From NCBI RefSeq assembly GCF_013608025.1, contig NZ_VDLV01000008.1, positions 1-64,000 of the forward strand: a stretch of DNA of 64,000 bases, in the 5' to 3' direction. The DNA is from Pseudomonas brassicacearum subsp. neoaurantiaca (GTDB lineage: Bacteria > Pseudomonadota > Gammaproteobacteria > Pseudomonadales > Pseudomonadaceae). Of the stretch, positions 10,374 to 20,455 are shown piece by piece. Below the pieces are notes generated by a model. The model was not told the origin of the DNA and did no database searches. It was given only the letters and a program-made list of their open reading frames with translations. A program made the position numbers and the translations under genes. How positions within the stretch are numbered: the stretch's first letter is position 1; each line of letters opens with the position of its first letter.

Positions 10374-11168
10374 TTAGCGCGGCATATTGCGCGCGTAAAA
10401 AATTTCCAGCATTTCGTGCTTGACCCGCTCTTCCACCTGCCCACGCTGTTCAGCAGACAGGTTGCTGGTGGCATCGCCAAACAGGTAGTTATCCAACTCA
10501 AAGTCCTTGAGCAGCATTTTGGTGTGGAACAGATTCTCCTGATACACGTTCACGTCCGTCATCTGGTAGGCGTCGCGTGTGTCTTCGGAGAGATAGTTCT
10601 GGATCGAATTGATCTCGTGGTCGATGAAGTGCTTGTGGCCTTCCACATCCCGGGTAAACCCGCGCACGCGATAATCCACGGTCACGATGTCGGAATCGAA
10701 TTGGTGAATCAGGAAGTTGAGTGCCTTGAGCGGTGAAATGACGCCACAGGTCGACACGTCGATGTCCACTCGGAACGTAGCGATGCCATCCACTGGATGG
10801 ATTTCCGGATAGGTGTGGACCGTGATATGGCTCTTGTCGAGGTGGGCCAGGATAATTTCAGGCAACGGGCCCGGGGACTCTTCGATTTGGCTGTCGGTCG
10901 GTGTCACCGGCTCTTCCGAAATCAAGATAGTCACGCTGGCGCCCTGGGGCTCATAGTCCTGACTTGCAATGTTCAGGATGTTGGCACCAATGATATCGAC
11001 AACTTCCGTGAGAATCTGCGTGAGGCGCTTGGCGTTGTACTCTTTATTGATGTACTCGACGTAGGCCTGCTGGTCTTGCGGGGTTTCCGCATAGCAGATG
11101 TCATAGATGTTGAAGCTCAAGGTCTTTGTCAGGTTATTGAACCCATGGAGCTTGAGTTTGCTTTTCAC
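10374..11168 (-). CDS. speD: S-adenosylmethionine decarboxylase proenzyme
   Basis: Makes decarboxylated AdoMet, the aminopropyl donor for spermidine. The 264-residue proenzyme is of the E. coli-like long type. Self-cleavage and pyruvoyl formation are expected at the Ser of [13 protein letters not shown]. The start is GTG at 11168 ([18 protein letters not shown] follows), giving the family's length. The frame remains open 51 codons upstream, but that part lacks similarity in character, and the family start sits exactly at the GTG. The OsmC-like gene lies upstream on the same strand. Confidence 0.95.
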   Translation of the reverse strand: MKSKLKLHGFNNLTKTLSFNIYDICYAETPQDQQAYVEYINKEYNAKRLTQILTEVVDIIGANILNIASQDYEPQGASVTILISEEPVTPTDSQIEESPGPLPEIILAHLDKSHITVHTYPEIHPVDGIATFRVDIDVSTCGVISPLKALNFLIHQFDSDIVTVDYRVRGFTRDVEGHKHFIDHEINSIQNYLSEDTRDAYQMTDVNVYQENLFHTKMLLKDFELDNYLFGDATSNLSAEQRGQVEERVKHEMLEIFYARNMPR

Positions 11169-11406
11169 CGTTTGAAAACTCTCTATGTATTGCGGCCCGG
11201 CCGCGTGATCAAGCATGCCCGTCAGATGCGAACGACGCACCTGCGTAGGACGGTTAACACCTCTTCGCGATGGCGATTTTGGTTGTCTGTCCAGGCAAGG
11301 GACCGGCCGCAAGCCGATCACTGCCCTGAAAAAAGTGGCGCATTATGCAGACGTCAGCTTCTGATCGCCAGAGCTTGCACCGCTTTTGTGATGGTTGGAT
11401 GTCGAT
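11169..11406 (-). other. Upstream region of speD without a gene
   Basis: About 240 bases between the OsmC-like gene and speD. I see no supported ORF, no convincing -35/-10 pair and no terminator. It presumably holds the speD promoter. Confidence 0.4.
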
Positions 11407-11829
11407 TCAACCCAATTCGATGATTTCATAATCATGAGTAATTTCAACACCGGCGGCGCCGAGCATGATCGAGGCCGAACAGTACTTCTCGGCCGACAGC
11501 TCGATGGCGCGCTTGACCTGAGCCTCTTTCAGTCCGCGGCCCTTCACCACAAAGTGCATGTGGATCTTGGTGAAAACCTTTGGATCCTCGGTCGCACGCT
11601 CGGCTTCCAGGAAGGCTTCGCAACTTTCGACCGCTTGGCGCGACTTCTTGAGGATGCTGACCACATCGAAATTGCTGCAGCCACCAACCCCCAGCAGCAA
11701 CATTTCCATTGGCCGAACACCCAGGTTCCGACCTCCGGCGTCCGGCGGGCCATCCATGACGACCACATGACCGCTGCCCGACTCACCGAGGAACATGGCT
11801 TCGCCAGCCCATTGGATGCGTGCCTTCAT
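11407..11829 (-). CDS. OsmC family protein (redox-type thiol protein)
   Basis: A 140-residue OsmC-fold protein. Family members reduce organic or fatty hydroperoxides with two cysteines. The first is in LLGVGGCSNFDVVSIL and the second in SAEKYCSASIMLG, both in the expected places. ATG 11829 (MKARIQWAGEAMF) has GGAG eight bases upstream and is preferred to the TTG six bases earlier. It corresponds to PA0653 and is divergent from vfr. Confidence 0.85.
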   Translation of the reverse strand: MKARIQWAGEAMFLGESGSGHVVVMDGPPDAGGRNLGVRPMEMLLLGVGGCSNFDVVSILKKSRQAVESCEAFLEAERATEDPKVFTKIHMHFVVKGRGLKEAQVKRAIELSAEKYCSASIMLGAAGVEITHDYEIIELG

Positions 11830-12034
11830 CGTCAAGACTCCACTGTCATAAAAAGGGGCGCCAGCTTAGCACAGCCCCCCGCAATGGCGGGTCCCGCCTG
11901 AAGACGCCAGGCGCAGATGCGCCTCGGTAAATTCTCAAATCAATTAAGGAAGCCTCTGTTAAGCTGGCGCCCAGTCGCTGGCGTATGGCCAGCTTTCGCG
12001 ATAGCTATTCGCCTTCATAAAAAATCAAACCACT

Positions 12035-12048
12035 AAACTGCGCAGTTT
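12035..12048. promoter_or_regulatory. Perfect 14-bp palindrome just upstream of vfr
   Basis: AAACTGCGCAGTTT is a perfect palindrome ending 14 bases before the vfr start codon and running into five T residues. Its place in the leader suggests an operator or a leader hairpin. It does not resemble the Vfr/CRP consensus (TGTGA-N6-TCACA), so the binding factor is unknown. Confidence 0.35.
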
Positions 12049-12062
12049 TTCGGGACACAACC

Positions 12063-12707
12063 ATGGTTGCCATTACTCCCACGTCCAAGATCAAGAATCT
12101 CGACAAGCTCTTGATGCATTGCCAGCGTCGTCGCTATCCCGCCAAGCACAACATCATTTGCGCGGGGGACCGTTCCGACACGCTGTTCTTCATCATCAAG
12201 GGATCAGTCACTATCCTGATCGAGGACGATGAAGGTCGGGAGATGATCATCGCCTACCTCAATTCAGGGGACTTCTTCGGCGAGTTGGGTTTATTCGAAC
12301 AGGCCGGCAAGGAGCAAGAGCGCAGCGCTTGGGTACGGGCGAAGGTCGAATGTGAAGTCGCAGAAATCGGCTACAGCAAATTTCGAGAACTGTCGCAGCA
12401 GGATCCGGACATTCTTTTCGTCCTCAGCGGACAAATCGCACAGCGCCTGCGCAACACCACGCGCAAGGTAGGCGATCTCGCTTTCTTCGACGTAACCGGT
12501 CGTGTCGCCCGTTGCCTTTTGGACCTGTGCAAGCAGCCCGACGCCATGACTCACCCCGACGGCATGCAGATCAAAGTGACGCGTCAGGAAATCGGCCGCA
12601 TTGTCGGCTGCTCTCGCGAAATGGTTGGCCGTGTGCTCAAGGACCTGGAGGAACGCAACCTGGTCAGCGTAAAAGGCAAGACCATGGTGGTGTTTGGCAC
12701 TCGCTAG
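12063..12707 (+). CDS. vfr: cAMP-responsive global regulator Vfr (CRP homologue)
   Basis: CRP-family transcription factor that binds cAMP and controls virulence, motility and secretion genes in P. aeruginosa. The 214-residue protein has the cyclic-nucleotide fold ([21 protein letters not shown], then the phosphate-binding cassette [11 protein letters not shown]). It also has the C-terminal helix-turn-helix [20 protein letters not shown]. The start and length match P. aeruginosa Vfr. It is convergent with the lipoyl-ligase-like gene; the two stop codons overlap by four bases. Confidence 0.96.
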   Translation: MVAITPTSKIKNLDKLLMHCQRRRYPAKHNIICAGDRSDTLFFIIKGSVTILIEDDEGREMIIAYLNSGDFFGELGLFEQAGKEQERSAWVRAKVECEVAEIGYSKFRELSQQDPDILFVLSGQIAQRLRNTTRKVGDLAFFDVTGRVARCLLDLCKQPDAMTHPDGMQIKVTRQEIGRIVGCSREMVGRVLKDLEERNLVSVKGKTMVVFGTR

Positions 12708-13396
12708 AGACCATCCAGCAGTTTCTGATACAAAGTCTCAAGTCGCTCGAGGGCGTGGGGCGCGGGAAATTTTTCATGAAGGGCAATGTGGCTCTCGGCA
12801 CGCACGCGTTGCTCCAGGCCACAGGCTTCATTGAAGCGATTGACCGCCGCAACCATGGCTTCGCGTTCGTCGTCCAGCAGTAGCGCGCCATGTACCAGGC
12901 CTACCGGACGCTGCCCTCCTTTGCTCTGTCGCCAACGCTGGGCGGTGCCTACCATTTTCCGACCATCCAGATTGACATTGAAGCGCCCATCACAAAAAGC
13001 GCCCGCCACCTCCCCTAGCGACGCCACCCCGCCCAACTCATCCAGCAATTGGCAGACAGGATCGCACAACCGACGATAGGCGGTTTCGATCCGCCCATGA
13101 TCGCCTTCACTGCGCGGCGGTGCGTAGACCAGTGCGATATTGACCGTCGCAGCTGATTGAGGCACCGGCTCGCCACCGGTTTCGCGCAGCAGCACCGGCC
13201 AGCCATTGGCGGCAGAAACTTCACAGGCGATGTCGAAACCCGGCAAGCGACTCAGGCGACGCGGCATGACCAGCGCGCGGTCATTCGGTTGCCAGAACAG
13301 CAAGCCCGAATCAGCGTCACCGGCGCAGACGCTCGCCAGCAAATCCTGCTCGGCTTGCAAGCCGTTTTCGACAGTAAAGGAAATGGCTGGAGGCAT
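12704..13396 (-). CDS. Lipoate/biotin-protein ligase family protein (LplA-like)
   Basis: A 230-residue protein of the BPL/LplA/LipB fold. Recognisable segments are a truncated N-terminal LWxxxPxxxV-like stretch ([16 protein letters not shown]), the [21 protein letters not shown] motif comparable to the R-R-x-G-G-G-xVxHDxxNLN signature of LplA, and the lysine segment [17 protein letters not shown]. The usual triple Gly and His are altered, so substrate and activity may differ from true lipoate ligase. It lies between vfr and trpC, only four bases before trpC on the same strand but oriented downstream of it, so it is probably transcribed from the trp operon. Confidence 0.75.
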   Translation of the reverse strand: MPPAISFTVENGLQAEQDLLASVCAGDADSGLLFWQPNDRALVMPRRLSRLPGFDIACEVSAANGWPVLLRETGGEPVPQSAATVNIALVYAPPRSEGDHGRIETAYRRLCDPVCQLLDELGGVASLGEVAGAFCDGRFNVNLDGRKMVGTAQRWRQSKGGQRPVGLVHGALLLDDEREAMVAAVNRFNEACGLEQRVRAESHIALHEKFPAPHALERLETLYQKLLDGL

Positions 13397-13400
13397 TCGT

Positions 13401-14237
13401 TCAGTCCAACGTCGAGCCGGTCACCGGAACGCCGCGCTCGGGAAAGAACAACCGTTGCAACTCCATGCCAGGGCTTTCGGCCCGCATGAACGCTTCACCT
13501 ACCAGGAACGAATACACGTCGCTGACTTCCATCAACTCGACATCGGCCCGGTTGAGGATGCCGCTTTCGGTGATGACCAGCCGATCACGGGGGATCCGTG
13601 GCAACAGGTCCAAGGTCGTTTCCAGGCTGACTTCAAAAGTGTGCAGGTTGCGATTGTTCACGCCGACCAGCTTGGTATCCAGGGTCTTGAGAGCGCGCTC
13701 CAACTCTTCCCCGTCATGGACTTCCACCAAGACATCCAAGCCGACGCCCTTCGCAACCGCAGCCAACTCGGCCATCTTCACATCATCCAGGGCGGAAACG
13801 ATCAACAGCACGCAATCGGCGCCCAAGGCCCGGGCTTCGACGATCTGGTACGGGTCGATCATGAAATCCTTGCGGATCACCGGCAGCTTGCACGCCGCCC
13901 GCGCCTGCTTGAGATAGTCGTCGGCGCCCTGGAAAAAATCCACATCGGTCAGCACCGAAAGGCAGGTCGCGCCGCCCTTCTCGTAGCTCTTGGCGATGTC
14001 GGCCGGAACGAAATGCTCCCGAATCACACCTTTGCTGGGGGAAGCCTTCTTGATTTCGGCAATCACCGCCGGCTGCTTCTTCTTCGCCTGATCGATCAGC
14101 GCCTGGGCAAAGCCGCGAGGCGCATCGGCTGAACGTGCAAGATTTTCCAACTCGGCCAGGCTGACCCGGGCACTGCGCTCGGCGACTTCCTGCTTCTTGC
14201 GAGCCAGAATGTTTTCCAGAACCGTTGGCACGCTCAT
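13401..14237 (-). CDS. trpC: Indole-3-glycerol phosphate synthase
   Basis: Closes the indole ring in tryptophan synthesis. The 278-residue TIM barrel has the family segments [62 protein letters not shown] and ITESGI. It overlaps the trpD stop by four bases, indicating translational coupling. TrpF is not fused, as usual in Pseudomonas. Confidence 0.97.
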   Translation of the reverse strand: MSVPTVLENILARKKQEVAERSARVSLAELENLARSADAPRGFAQALIDQAKKKQPAVIAEIKKASPSKGVIREHFVPADIAKSYEKGGATCLSVLTDVDFFQGADDYLKQARAACKLPVIRKDFMIDPYQIVEARALGADCVLLIVSALDDVKMAELAAVAKGVGLDVLVEVHDGEELERALKTLDTKLVGVNNRNLHTFEVSLETTLDLLPRIPRDRLVITESGILNRADVELMEVSDVYSFLVGEAFMRAESPGMELQRLFFPERGVPVTGSTLD

Positions 14238-15283
14238 CCTTCATTCTCCACTTTGAATACGGCGGTAAACGCGCCCAATTCTTCCAATTTTTCACGGGCC
14301 AGGCCGGTGTGCAGCGCATCATGGGCGAGCTCGACACCTTGCTTGAGGCTGCTTGCATGATCGGCGGCGTACAACGCGGCGCCCGCGTTGAGCACGATCA
14401 TCTCGGCAGCCTTCTGGCCATTCTCGGTTTTACGACGCCCCAAGGCATCTCGGATCAACTCCAGCGACTGGGCCGGTCCATCCACTGCTAGCCCATGCAG
14501 GCTCTGGCTCTTCATGCCCAGGTCCTCAGGTTCGACCCAGTATTGCGTAATCTGATCATTTTTCAGCTCAGCCACGAAGGTGGGCGCCGCCAAGCTGAAC
14601 TCATCCAGGCCATCCTTCGAATGGACCACAAGGACATGCTTGCTGCCCAGACGTTGCAGAACCTCGGCCAGAGGCCGGCACAACGCCTCGCTGAACACCC
14701 CAACCACTTGATGTTTCACACCGGCCGGATTCGTAAGCGGGCCGAGCATGTTGAACAGCGTGCGCAAGCCCAACTCCCGACGGGGCGCGGCGGCATGTTT
14801 CATGGCACTGTGGTGGGTCTGGGCGAACATGAAGCCGATGCCCACGCTATCGATACAGCGAGCCACCTGAACCGGCGTCAGGTTAAGGTAGACACCGGCA
14901 GCCTCCAGCAGGTCGGCACTGCCGCTCTTGCCCGAGACCGCACGGTTGCCATGCTTGGCGACGGTGCAACCCGCCGCGGCAACGACAAATGCAGAGGCGG
15001 TGGATACGTTGAAGATATTGGCACCATCACCGCCGGTACCCACCACATCCACCACGCCGTCCAGCGTCTTGAGTTCGACCTTGTCCGCCAGTTCCCGCAT
15101 GGTGGTCACGGCGCCGACGATTTCGTCGATGCTCTCGCTCTTCATGCGCATGGCCATCATGAACGCGCCAATCTGCGCATCCGTGCACTGGCCAGTCATG
15201 ATTTCGCGCATCACGTCGCGCATCTCGTCGGTGCTCAGGTCGAGCTGGCCGACGATACGGTTCAGGGCTGTCTTGATGTCCAT
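14234..15283 (-). CDS. trpD: Anthranilate phosphoribosyltransferase
   Basis: Transfers phosphoribose from PRPP to anthranilate. The 349-residue protein has the PRPP-binding [19 protein letters not shown] and [19 protein letters not shown] motifs, and the [23 protein letters not shown] region. It starts nine bases after the trpG stop and overlaps trpC, forming the trpG-trpD-trpC unit typical of pseudomonads. Confidence 0.97.
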   Translation of the reverse strand: MDIKTALNRIVGQLDLSTDEMRDVMREIMTGQCTDAQIGAFMMAMRMKSESIDEIVGAVTTMRELADKVELKTLDGVVDVVGTGGDGANIFNVSTASAFVVAAAGCTVAKHGNRAVSGKSGSADLLEAAGVYLNLTPVQVARCIDSVGIGFMFAQTHHSAMKHAAAPRRELGLRTLFNMLGPLTNPAGVKHQVVGVFSEALCRPLAEVLQRLGSKHVLVVHSKDGLDEFSLAAPTFVAELKNDQITQYWVEPEDLGMKSQSLHGLAVDGPAQSLELIRDALGRRKTENGQKAAEMIVLNAGAALYAADHASSLKQGVELAHDALHTGLAREKLEELGAFTAVFKVENEG

Positions 15284-15292
15284 GAAAAGTCC

Positions 15293-15886
15293 TTAGCGCG
15301 TGCCGCCGGTTTGTTTGAGAAAGTTGGCGAACAGCTCGTGGCCCTGTTCAGTGAGGATAGACTCCGGATGGAATTGCACACCTTCGATATTTAACGTCTT
15401 GTGTCGCAACCCCATGATCTCGTCGACCGAGCCGTCTTCGAGCTGGGTCCAGGCGGTCAACTCCAGGCAATCGGGCAAAGTATCGTGCTTGACGACAAGG
15501 GAGTGATAGCGGGTGACGGTAAGCGGATGATTCAGGCCTTCGAATACGCCCTTGTCTTCATGGAATACCGGGCTGGTCTTGCCATGCATGACTTGCCGGG
15601 CGCGCACGACATGGCCACCGAACGCCTGGCCAATCGACTGATGGCCCAGGCACACGCCGAGGATCGGCAGCTTGCCGGCAAAATACTTGATGGCGTCGAT
15701 GGAAATGCCCGCTTCGGTCGGCGTACACGGGCCTGGGGAGACCACGATGCGCTCGGGCTTGAGGGCCTCGATTTCGGCGACGGTCAGTTCGTCGTTGCGC
15801 ACCACCTTGACCTCGGCACCGAGTTCGCCAAGGTACTGCACAACGTTGTAGGTAAAGGAGTCGTAATTATCGATCATCAGCAACAT
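15293..15886 (-). CDS. trpG: Anthranilate synthase glutamine amidotransferase component
   Basis: Provides ammonia to TrpE by hydrolysing glutamine. The 197-residue class I amidotransferase has its catalytic Cys in [16 protein letters not shown] and the His-Glu pair in VQFHPESIL. The N terminus [19 protein letters not shown] is typical. Only 84 bases separate it from trpE, whereas in P. aeruginosa PAO1 trpE and trpG flank the large pyocin R/F cluster. Confidence 0.97.
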   Translation of the reverse strand: MLLMIDNYDSFTYNVVQYLGELGAEVKVVRNDELTVAEIEALKPERIVVSPGPCTPTEAGISIDAIKYFAGKLPILGVCLGHQSIGQAFGGHVVRARQVMHGKTSPVFHEDKGVFEGLNHPLTVTRYHSLVVKHDTLPDCLELTAWTQLEDGSVDEIMGLRHKTLNIEGVQFHPESILTEQGHELFANFLKQTGGTR

Positions 15887-15970
15887 GGCGTAGCAACCTT
15901 TTGATTCACTGACTTTAGAAACGGCCGCTGGGGCGCAAAAGCCCTAGGCCACAGGTTGTTGGGAAGGACT

Positions 15971-17452
15971 TCAGTCGCCTGAGGTCTGCTCCGCCAACGC
16001 CACGGCACGGAACATCGCCCGACGCTTGTTCAGGGTTTCTTCCCACTCCAGTGCCGGCACCGAGTCAGCAACGATCCCACCGCCAGCTTGTACGTGCAGT
16101 TCGCCGTTCTTGATGACGGCAGTGCGGATCGCAATGGCGGTGTCCATGTTGCCGTTCCAGGCGAAGTAACCCACCGCCCCGCCGTACACACCGCGCTTGA
16201 CCGGCTCCAGTTCGTCGATGATTTCCATCGCCCGGATTTTCGGCGCGCCGGACAACGTGCCGGCCGGCAGGATCGCCCGCAAGGCGTCCATGGCCGTCAA
16301 CCCGGCTTTCAACTGCCCGGTCACGTTGGACACGATGTGCATCACGTTGGAATAGCGCTCGATGACCATTTTCTCGGTGAGCTTCACCGAGCCGATCTCC
16401 GAGACACGCCCGGTATCGTTGCGCCCCAGGTCGATCAGCATCAGGTGCTCGGCGATTTCCTTGTCATCCGACAGCAGGTCCTCTTCGAGGGCCCGGTCCG
16501 CCTCCCCCGTGGCGCCACGGGGGCGAGTACCGGCGATCGGTCGCACGGTGATCAGGTTGTCTTCGACCCGCACCAGCACTTCCGGCGAACTGCCCACGAC
16601 GTGGAAGTCGCCGAAATTGAAGAAATACATGTAGGGCGTCGGGTTGAAGCAGCGCAACGCCCGGTAGAGATCGATGGGCGCGGCCTTGAAGTCGATGGAC
16701 ATCCGTTGCGACGGCACCACTTGCATGCAGTCACCGGCGAGGATGTACTCCTTGATGGTATCGACGGCCCGTTCGTAGTCATTCTGGGTGAAGCTGGAAC
16801 GGAACACCGGGTCGGCGGCCGACTGCTTGCTGAAATCCAGGCCTGACCGCGGCGTGATCGGTTGACGGAGCTTTTCCAGCAGCGCCTGCAGACTTTTCTG
16901 ACCTTGCTCGTAGGCATCTTCCTGGGATGGGTCTGCCAGGACAATCGCGTGCATCTTGCCGGCGAGGTTGTCGAAGACCACCACAGCGTCGGAGACCATC
17001 AACAGGATGTCCGGCACGCCCAGCGGGTCAGGGTTCGGGCAGGTGCCGAGACGTTTCTCCACATAGCGCACGCAGTCGTAGCCGAAATATCCCACCAGTC
17101 CACCGTTGAAACGGGGCAGGCCCGGGATGGTTGGCACGTTGTAGCGGGCCTTGAAGGTTTCGACGAACGCCAGCGGATCCTCGACTTCGAGGCTTTCGAT
17201 CTCGACGCCGTCGTGGGTCACGCTGATGCGATGGTCATGCACCCGCAGCACCGTACGGCACGGCAAGCCGATCATGGAATAACGGCCCCATTTCTCGCCG
17301 CCCTGCACCGATTCGAGCAGGTAGGAGTTGGGCTGGTCGGCCAGCTTGAGGTAGATCGACAGCGGCGTGTCGAAGTCGGCCAGGGTTTCGCAGGCGAGCG
17401 GGATGCGGTTGTAGCCGGCAGCGGCTAGACGCAGGAATTCTTCGCGGATCAT
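15971..17452 (-). CDS. trpE: Anthranilate synthase component I
   Basis: Makes anthranilate from chorismate with TrpG. The 493-residue protein has the N-terminal [18 protein letters not shown] segment, containing the tryptophan feedback-binding LESxxxG motif. The catalytic C-terminal segments are [54 protein letters not shown] and [11 protein letters not shown]. It follows gph by 70 bases on the same strand and is probably transcribed with rpe and gph. Confidence 0.97.
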   Translation of the reverse strand: MIREEFLRLAAAGYNRIPLACETLADFDTPLSIYLKLADQPNSYLLESVQGGEKWGRYSMIGLPCRTVLRVHDHRISVTHDGVEIESLEVEDPLAFVETFKARYNVPTIPGLPRFNGGLVGYFGYDCVRYVEKRLGTCPNPDPLGVPDILLMVSDAVVVFDNLAGKMHAIVLADPSQEDAYEQGQKSLQALLEKLRQPITPRSGLDFSKQSAADPVFRSSFTQNDYERAVDTIKEYILAGDCMQVVPSQRMSIDFKAAPIDLYRALRCFNPTPYMYFFNFGDFHVVGSSPEVLVRVEDNLITVRPIAGTRPRGATGEADRALEEDLLSDDKEIAEHLMLIDLGRNDTGRVSEIGSVKLTEKMVIERYSNVMHIVSNVTGQLKAGLTAMDALRAILPAGTLSGAPKIRAMEIIDELEPVKRGVYGGAVGYFAWNGNMDTAIAIRTAVIKNGELHVQAGGGIVADSVPALEWEETLNKRRAMFRAVALAEQTSGD

Positions 17453-17522
17453 GGTATGCCTCGTGGCAAGAGGAGCTGACAGTCAGGTATGCAAACGCGC
17501 CGGATAACCGGCCAGGATCAAG

Positions 17523-18341
17523 TCAGGCGCGCCAACGCCAGCGGGCCAGGGCCTTCATGACTTTCATCCAGAGTTTGCGAGTGACCACCACGATGGCGTT
17601 TCCAGAAGAGGATTGAACAGCGTCGGGCAACGTTATCTCAGCCGCCGGGTCCAGGCAACCGGGAATTAACAGACGCAAGTCATCGATCACCAACGTCGGA
17701 AACTCTTCGGCGATCGGCCGGCCATGGTTATAGCCGTAGCTCAACGCCACGCACTTGACGCCTGCCGCTTTCGCCGCCAGCACATCGCTGCGCGAATCAC
17801 CGACGAATAACGATTGCGAGGCCGGGATGTTGGCCATTTTCATCACGAAGAACAGCGCGGCCGGGTCGGGCTTTTTCTGCGGCAACGTATCGCCGCCGAT
17901 GATCCAGCGGAAATACCGGCCGATTTTCATCTGGTCCAGCAGCGGCGCGACGAAGCGCTCCGGCTTGTTGGTGATCAGCGCCATTTCCACGCCTTGCTTG
18001 TGCAGCCATTTGAGCGCGGAACGCACACCGGGGTAGACCACGGTCAGTTCGTGGTTGCCTTCGTAGGCTTCGTTGAACAGCTCCATCGCCCGTTCGGCTT
18101 CGGCTTCATCGACGCCTTGGGCATCGATGTGGTTGGCCAGGGCCCGGCGTACCAGCATGGGCGCACCGTTGCCTACCCACTGGCGCACCGCGTCGATGCC
18201 GGCGGGTGGGCGTCCGAGCTTGAGCAGCATGCTGTCCACGGCGGCAGCGAGATCCGGGACCGAATCGACCAGCGTGCCATCCAGGTCGAACATCACCAGG
18301 CGCGGCAGGCTGCCGGGAAACAGCTGCTCGAAGCCGCTCAT
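17523..18341 (-). CDS. gph: Phosphoglycolate phosphatase
   Basis: HAD-superfamily phosphatase removing 2-phosphoglycolate formed during repair of oxidised DNA ends. The 272-residue protein has motif [17 protein letters not shown], motif [10 protein letters not shown], the lysine in [10 protein letters not shown], and motif [21 protein letters not shown]. It has a C-terminal tail of about 40 residues beyond the core, rich in basic residues and Trp. It overlaps rpe by four bases; the rpe-gph-trpE order is common in gammaproteobacteria. Confidence 0.94.
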   Translation of the reverse strand: MSGFEQLFPGSLPRLVMFDLDGTLVDSVPDLAAAVDSMLLKLGRPPAGIDAVRQWVGNGAPMLVRRALANHIDAQGVDEAEAERAMELFNEAYEGNHELTVVYPGVRSALKWLHKQGVEMALITNKPERFVAPLLDQMKIGRYFRWIIGGDTLPQKKPDPAALFFVMKMANIPASQSLFVGDSRSDVLAAKAAGVKCVALSYGYNHGRPIAEEFPTLVIDDLRLLIPGCLDPAAEITLPDAVQSSSGNAIVVVTRKLWMKVMKALARWRWRA

Positions 18342-19012
18342 GGACGCGCCAGGGCCAGTTCGGCGCGCATTTTTGCAATCACCTCTTGGTAGTCCGGTGC
18401 ATTGAAGATCGCCGAACCGGCGACAAAGGTGTCGGCGCCGGCCGCGGCGATTTCGCGGATATTGTTCACGTTCACGCCACCGTCGATTTCCAGGCGGATG
18501 TCACGGCCCGAGGCATCGATCAGCGCACGGGCTTCGCGCAACTTGTCGAGGGTACCGGGGATGAATTTCTGCCCGCCGAAACCAGGGTTGACGCTCATCA
18601 GCAGGACCATGTCGACCTTGTCCATCACGTACTTGAGCACGTCCAGGGGCGTAGCCGGGTTGAACACCAGGCCGGCCTTGCAACCGCCTTCGCGGATCAA
18701 TTGCAGGGAGCGATCGACATGCAGCGTGGCTTCGGGGTGAAAGGTGATGTAGGTCGCGCCAGCCTCGATGAAATCGCCGACGATGCGGTCCACCGGGCTG
18801 ACCATCAGGTGCGCGTCGATCGGCGCGGTGATGCCGTACTTGCGCAGCGCCGCGCAGACCATCGGGCCGATGGTCAGGTTGGGCACGTAGTGGTTGTCCA
18901 TGACATCGAAGTGAACGATGTCGGCCCCGGCGGCCAGAACGTTGTCCACTTCCTCGCCCAGGCGGGCGAAGTCGGCGGAGAGAATCGACGGAGCAATAGC
19001 GAAGGGCTGCAT
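18338..19012 (-). CDS. rpe: Ribulose-phosphate 3-epimerase
   Basis: Interconverts ribulose-5-phosphate and xylulose-5-phosphate. The 224-residue TIM barrel has the N-terminal [17 protein letters not shown], metal ligands in [38 protein letters not shown] and LEIDGGVN. The frame is open 22 codons upstream, but ATG 19012 ([11 protein letters not shown]) fits the family. First gene of the likely rpe-gph-trpE unit. Confidence 0.97.
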   Translation of the reverse strand: MQPFAIAPSILSADFARLGEEVDNVLAAGADIVHFDVMDNHYVPNLTIGPMVCAALRKYGITAPIDAHLMVSPVDRIVGDFIEAGATYITFHPEATLHVDRSLQLIREGGCKAGLVFNPATPLDVLKYVMDKVDMVLLMSVNPGFGGQKFIPGTLDKLREARALIDASGRDIRLEIDGGVNVNNIREIAAAGADTFVAGSAIFNAPDYQEVIAKMRAELALARP

Positions 19013-19090
19013 GACGCACCTGTTTTGAGCGAAATCACGATGGCGCGCATTGTATACCTCAAGATTTGGCGCGCCCACCGCGACAGTCGA

Positions 19091-20239
19091 TCAATACGCC
19101 GCGCGGTAGATCTTCTCGATGTCGGCGGCGCTCAGTTGGCGCGGATTGTTGCGCATCAGCCGCTCGATCCCCGCCGCCTCCACCGCCATGGACGGGATCA
19201 CATCTTCGGTCACACCCAGCCCGCTGAGGCCTTGGGGGATCTGCACGGCGGTGCACAAGGCGGCCATCGCATCGACAGCCTCGTCCGCAGCTTCAAGGTC
19301 GCTCAGGTGAGCGGTCCTGATGCCCATGGCCTCGGCGATGTCGCGCATGCGCTCGACACAGGCCATTTTGTTCCACGCCATCACATAGGGCAGCAGCAAC
19401 GCATTGGCGACCCCGTGGGATACGTGGAAACGCCCGCCCAACGGATAAGCCAGTGCATGCACCGCCCCGACCCCGGCATTGCCGAACGCCATGCCGGCCA
19501 TCAGGCTGGCGGTGGCCATGTCTTCGCGAGCTTGCAGGTGCGATGGATTAGCGTAAGCCTTGGGCAACGCGCGAACGATGAGTTTGATTGCGCCGATGGC
19601 CAGGGCATCGGTAATCGGCGAGGCGTTGAGCGACAGGTAGGCCTCGATGGCATGCGCCAGCGCATCGACGCCACTGGCAGCCGTTACGCCGCGCGGGCAT
19701 GTGAGGGTCATCTGCGGACTGACCAGCGCCACGTCGGGCAACAGAAAATCGCTGACGATGCCTTTTTTCAGCTGGGCGGCCTTGTCGGAGAGGATCGCCA
19801 CGTTGGTCACTTCCGAACCGGTACCGGCGGTGGTAGGAATGGCGATCATCGGCGGGCCTTTGCGCGGCACCTGATCGACACCGAACATATCTTGCAACTC
19901 GCCGTGGTAGCCGGCGTAGACGCCCACGCACTTGGCGATGTCGATGGCACTGCCGCCGCCCAGGCCGATCAGGCCATCATGCCCACCGTCGCGGTAGGCT
20001 TGCATGCAATCTTCGACGATGGCGATCTCCGGGTCCGGCATGACCCGGTCGAAAATCTCGTAGTCACGTCCGCCCAGGTGCTGCAGCGCCAGCTCCACCG
20101 TGCCTGACTTGACCAGCGCTGCATCGGTCACGATCAATGGATTGTCGACGTCCAGGCGCGTCAGCTCCGCCGCCAGTTGCTCGATGGCAGCGGCACCAGT
20201 GATCAGTTTATGGGCGATCTTGAATGAGGAAAGACTCAT
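19091..20239 (-). CDS. Iron-containing alcohol dehydrogenase (group III)
   Basis: NAD(P)- and metal-dependent alcohol dehydrogenase, 382 residues. The cofactor motif is GLGGGSAIDIAKC, followed by AIPTTAGTGSEVT. The metal ligands fit DALAHAIEAYLS, HALAYPLGGRFHVSHG and the second His of the latter. ATG 20239 (MSLSSFKIAHKL) is chosen over the start 12 codons upstream. It sits between rpe and the agt importer, where P. aeruginosa has no such gene as far as I recall. A REP pair separates it from agtD. The substrate is unknown; an amino alcohol or aldehyde linked to importer ligands is one possibility. Confidence 0.88.
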   Translation of the reverse strand: MSLSSFKIAHKLITGAAAIEQLAAELTRLDVDNPLIVTDAALVKSGTVELALQHLGGRDYEIFDRVMPDPEIAIVEDCMQAYRDGGHDGLIGLGGGSAIDIAKCVGVYAGYHGELQDMFGVDQVPRKGPPMIAIPTTAGTGSEVTNVAILSDKAAQLKKGIVSDFLLPDVALVSPQMTLTCPRGVTAASGVDALAHAIEAYLSLNASPITDALAIGAIKLIVRALPKAYANPSHLQAREDMATASLMAGMAFGNAGVGAVHALAYPLGGRFHVSHGVANALLLPYVMAWNKMACVERMRDIAEAMGIRTAHLSDLEAADEAVDAMAALCTAVQIPQGLSGLGVTEDVIPSMAVEAAGIERLMRNNPRQLSAADIEKIYRAAY

Positions 20240-20345
20240 GTGCGCGGCCTCTTGTTCGAGTATGGGCTGGCACAAGGATAGCTCGGTATTGGGGGTTGTC
20301 TGCGATTCAGCTTATGAACGTAATTAAGGAGCCTTCGGATAAGCC

Positions 20346-20443
20346 CCTGTGGGAGCGAGCTTGCTCGCGATAGCGGATCAACATTCAGCATCTGCTTTGA
20401 ATGTAACACCGCTATCGCGAGCAAGCTCGCTCCCACAAGGGGC
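20346..20443. repeat. REP pair (inverted, class A)
   Basis: Two inverted copies of the element with core GTGGGAGCGAGCTTGCTCGC lie about 40 bases apart in the gap between agtD and the alcohol dehydrogenase. Each arm is itself palindromic around GAGC-TTGCTC. As transcribed, the pair folds into a long stem. Typical fluorescens-group REP doublet in an intergenic space. Confidence 0.93.
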
Positions 20444-20455
20444 CAACATTGCCCG

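Noticed and set aside
18386..20107. Open frame of 573 codons on the plus strand opposite rpe and the alcohol dehydrogenase
   Set aside because: It spans two real minus-strand genes and their gap, with composition typical of antisense frames.
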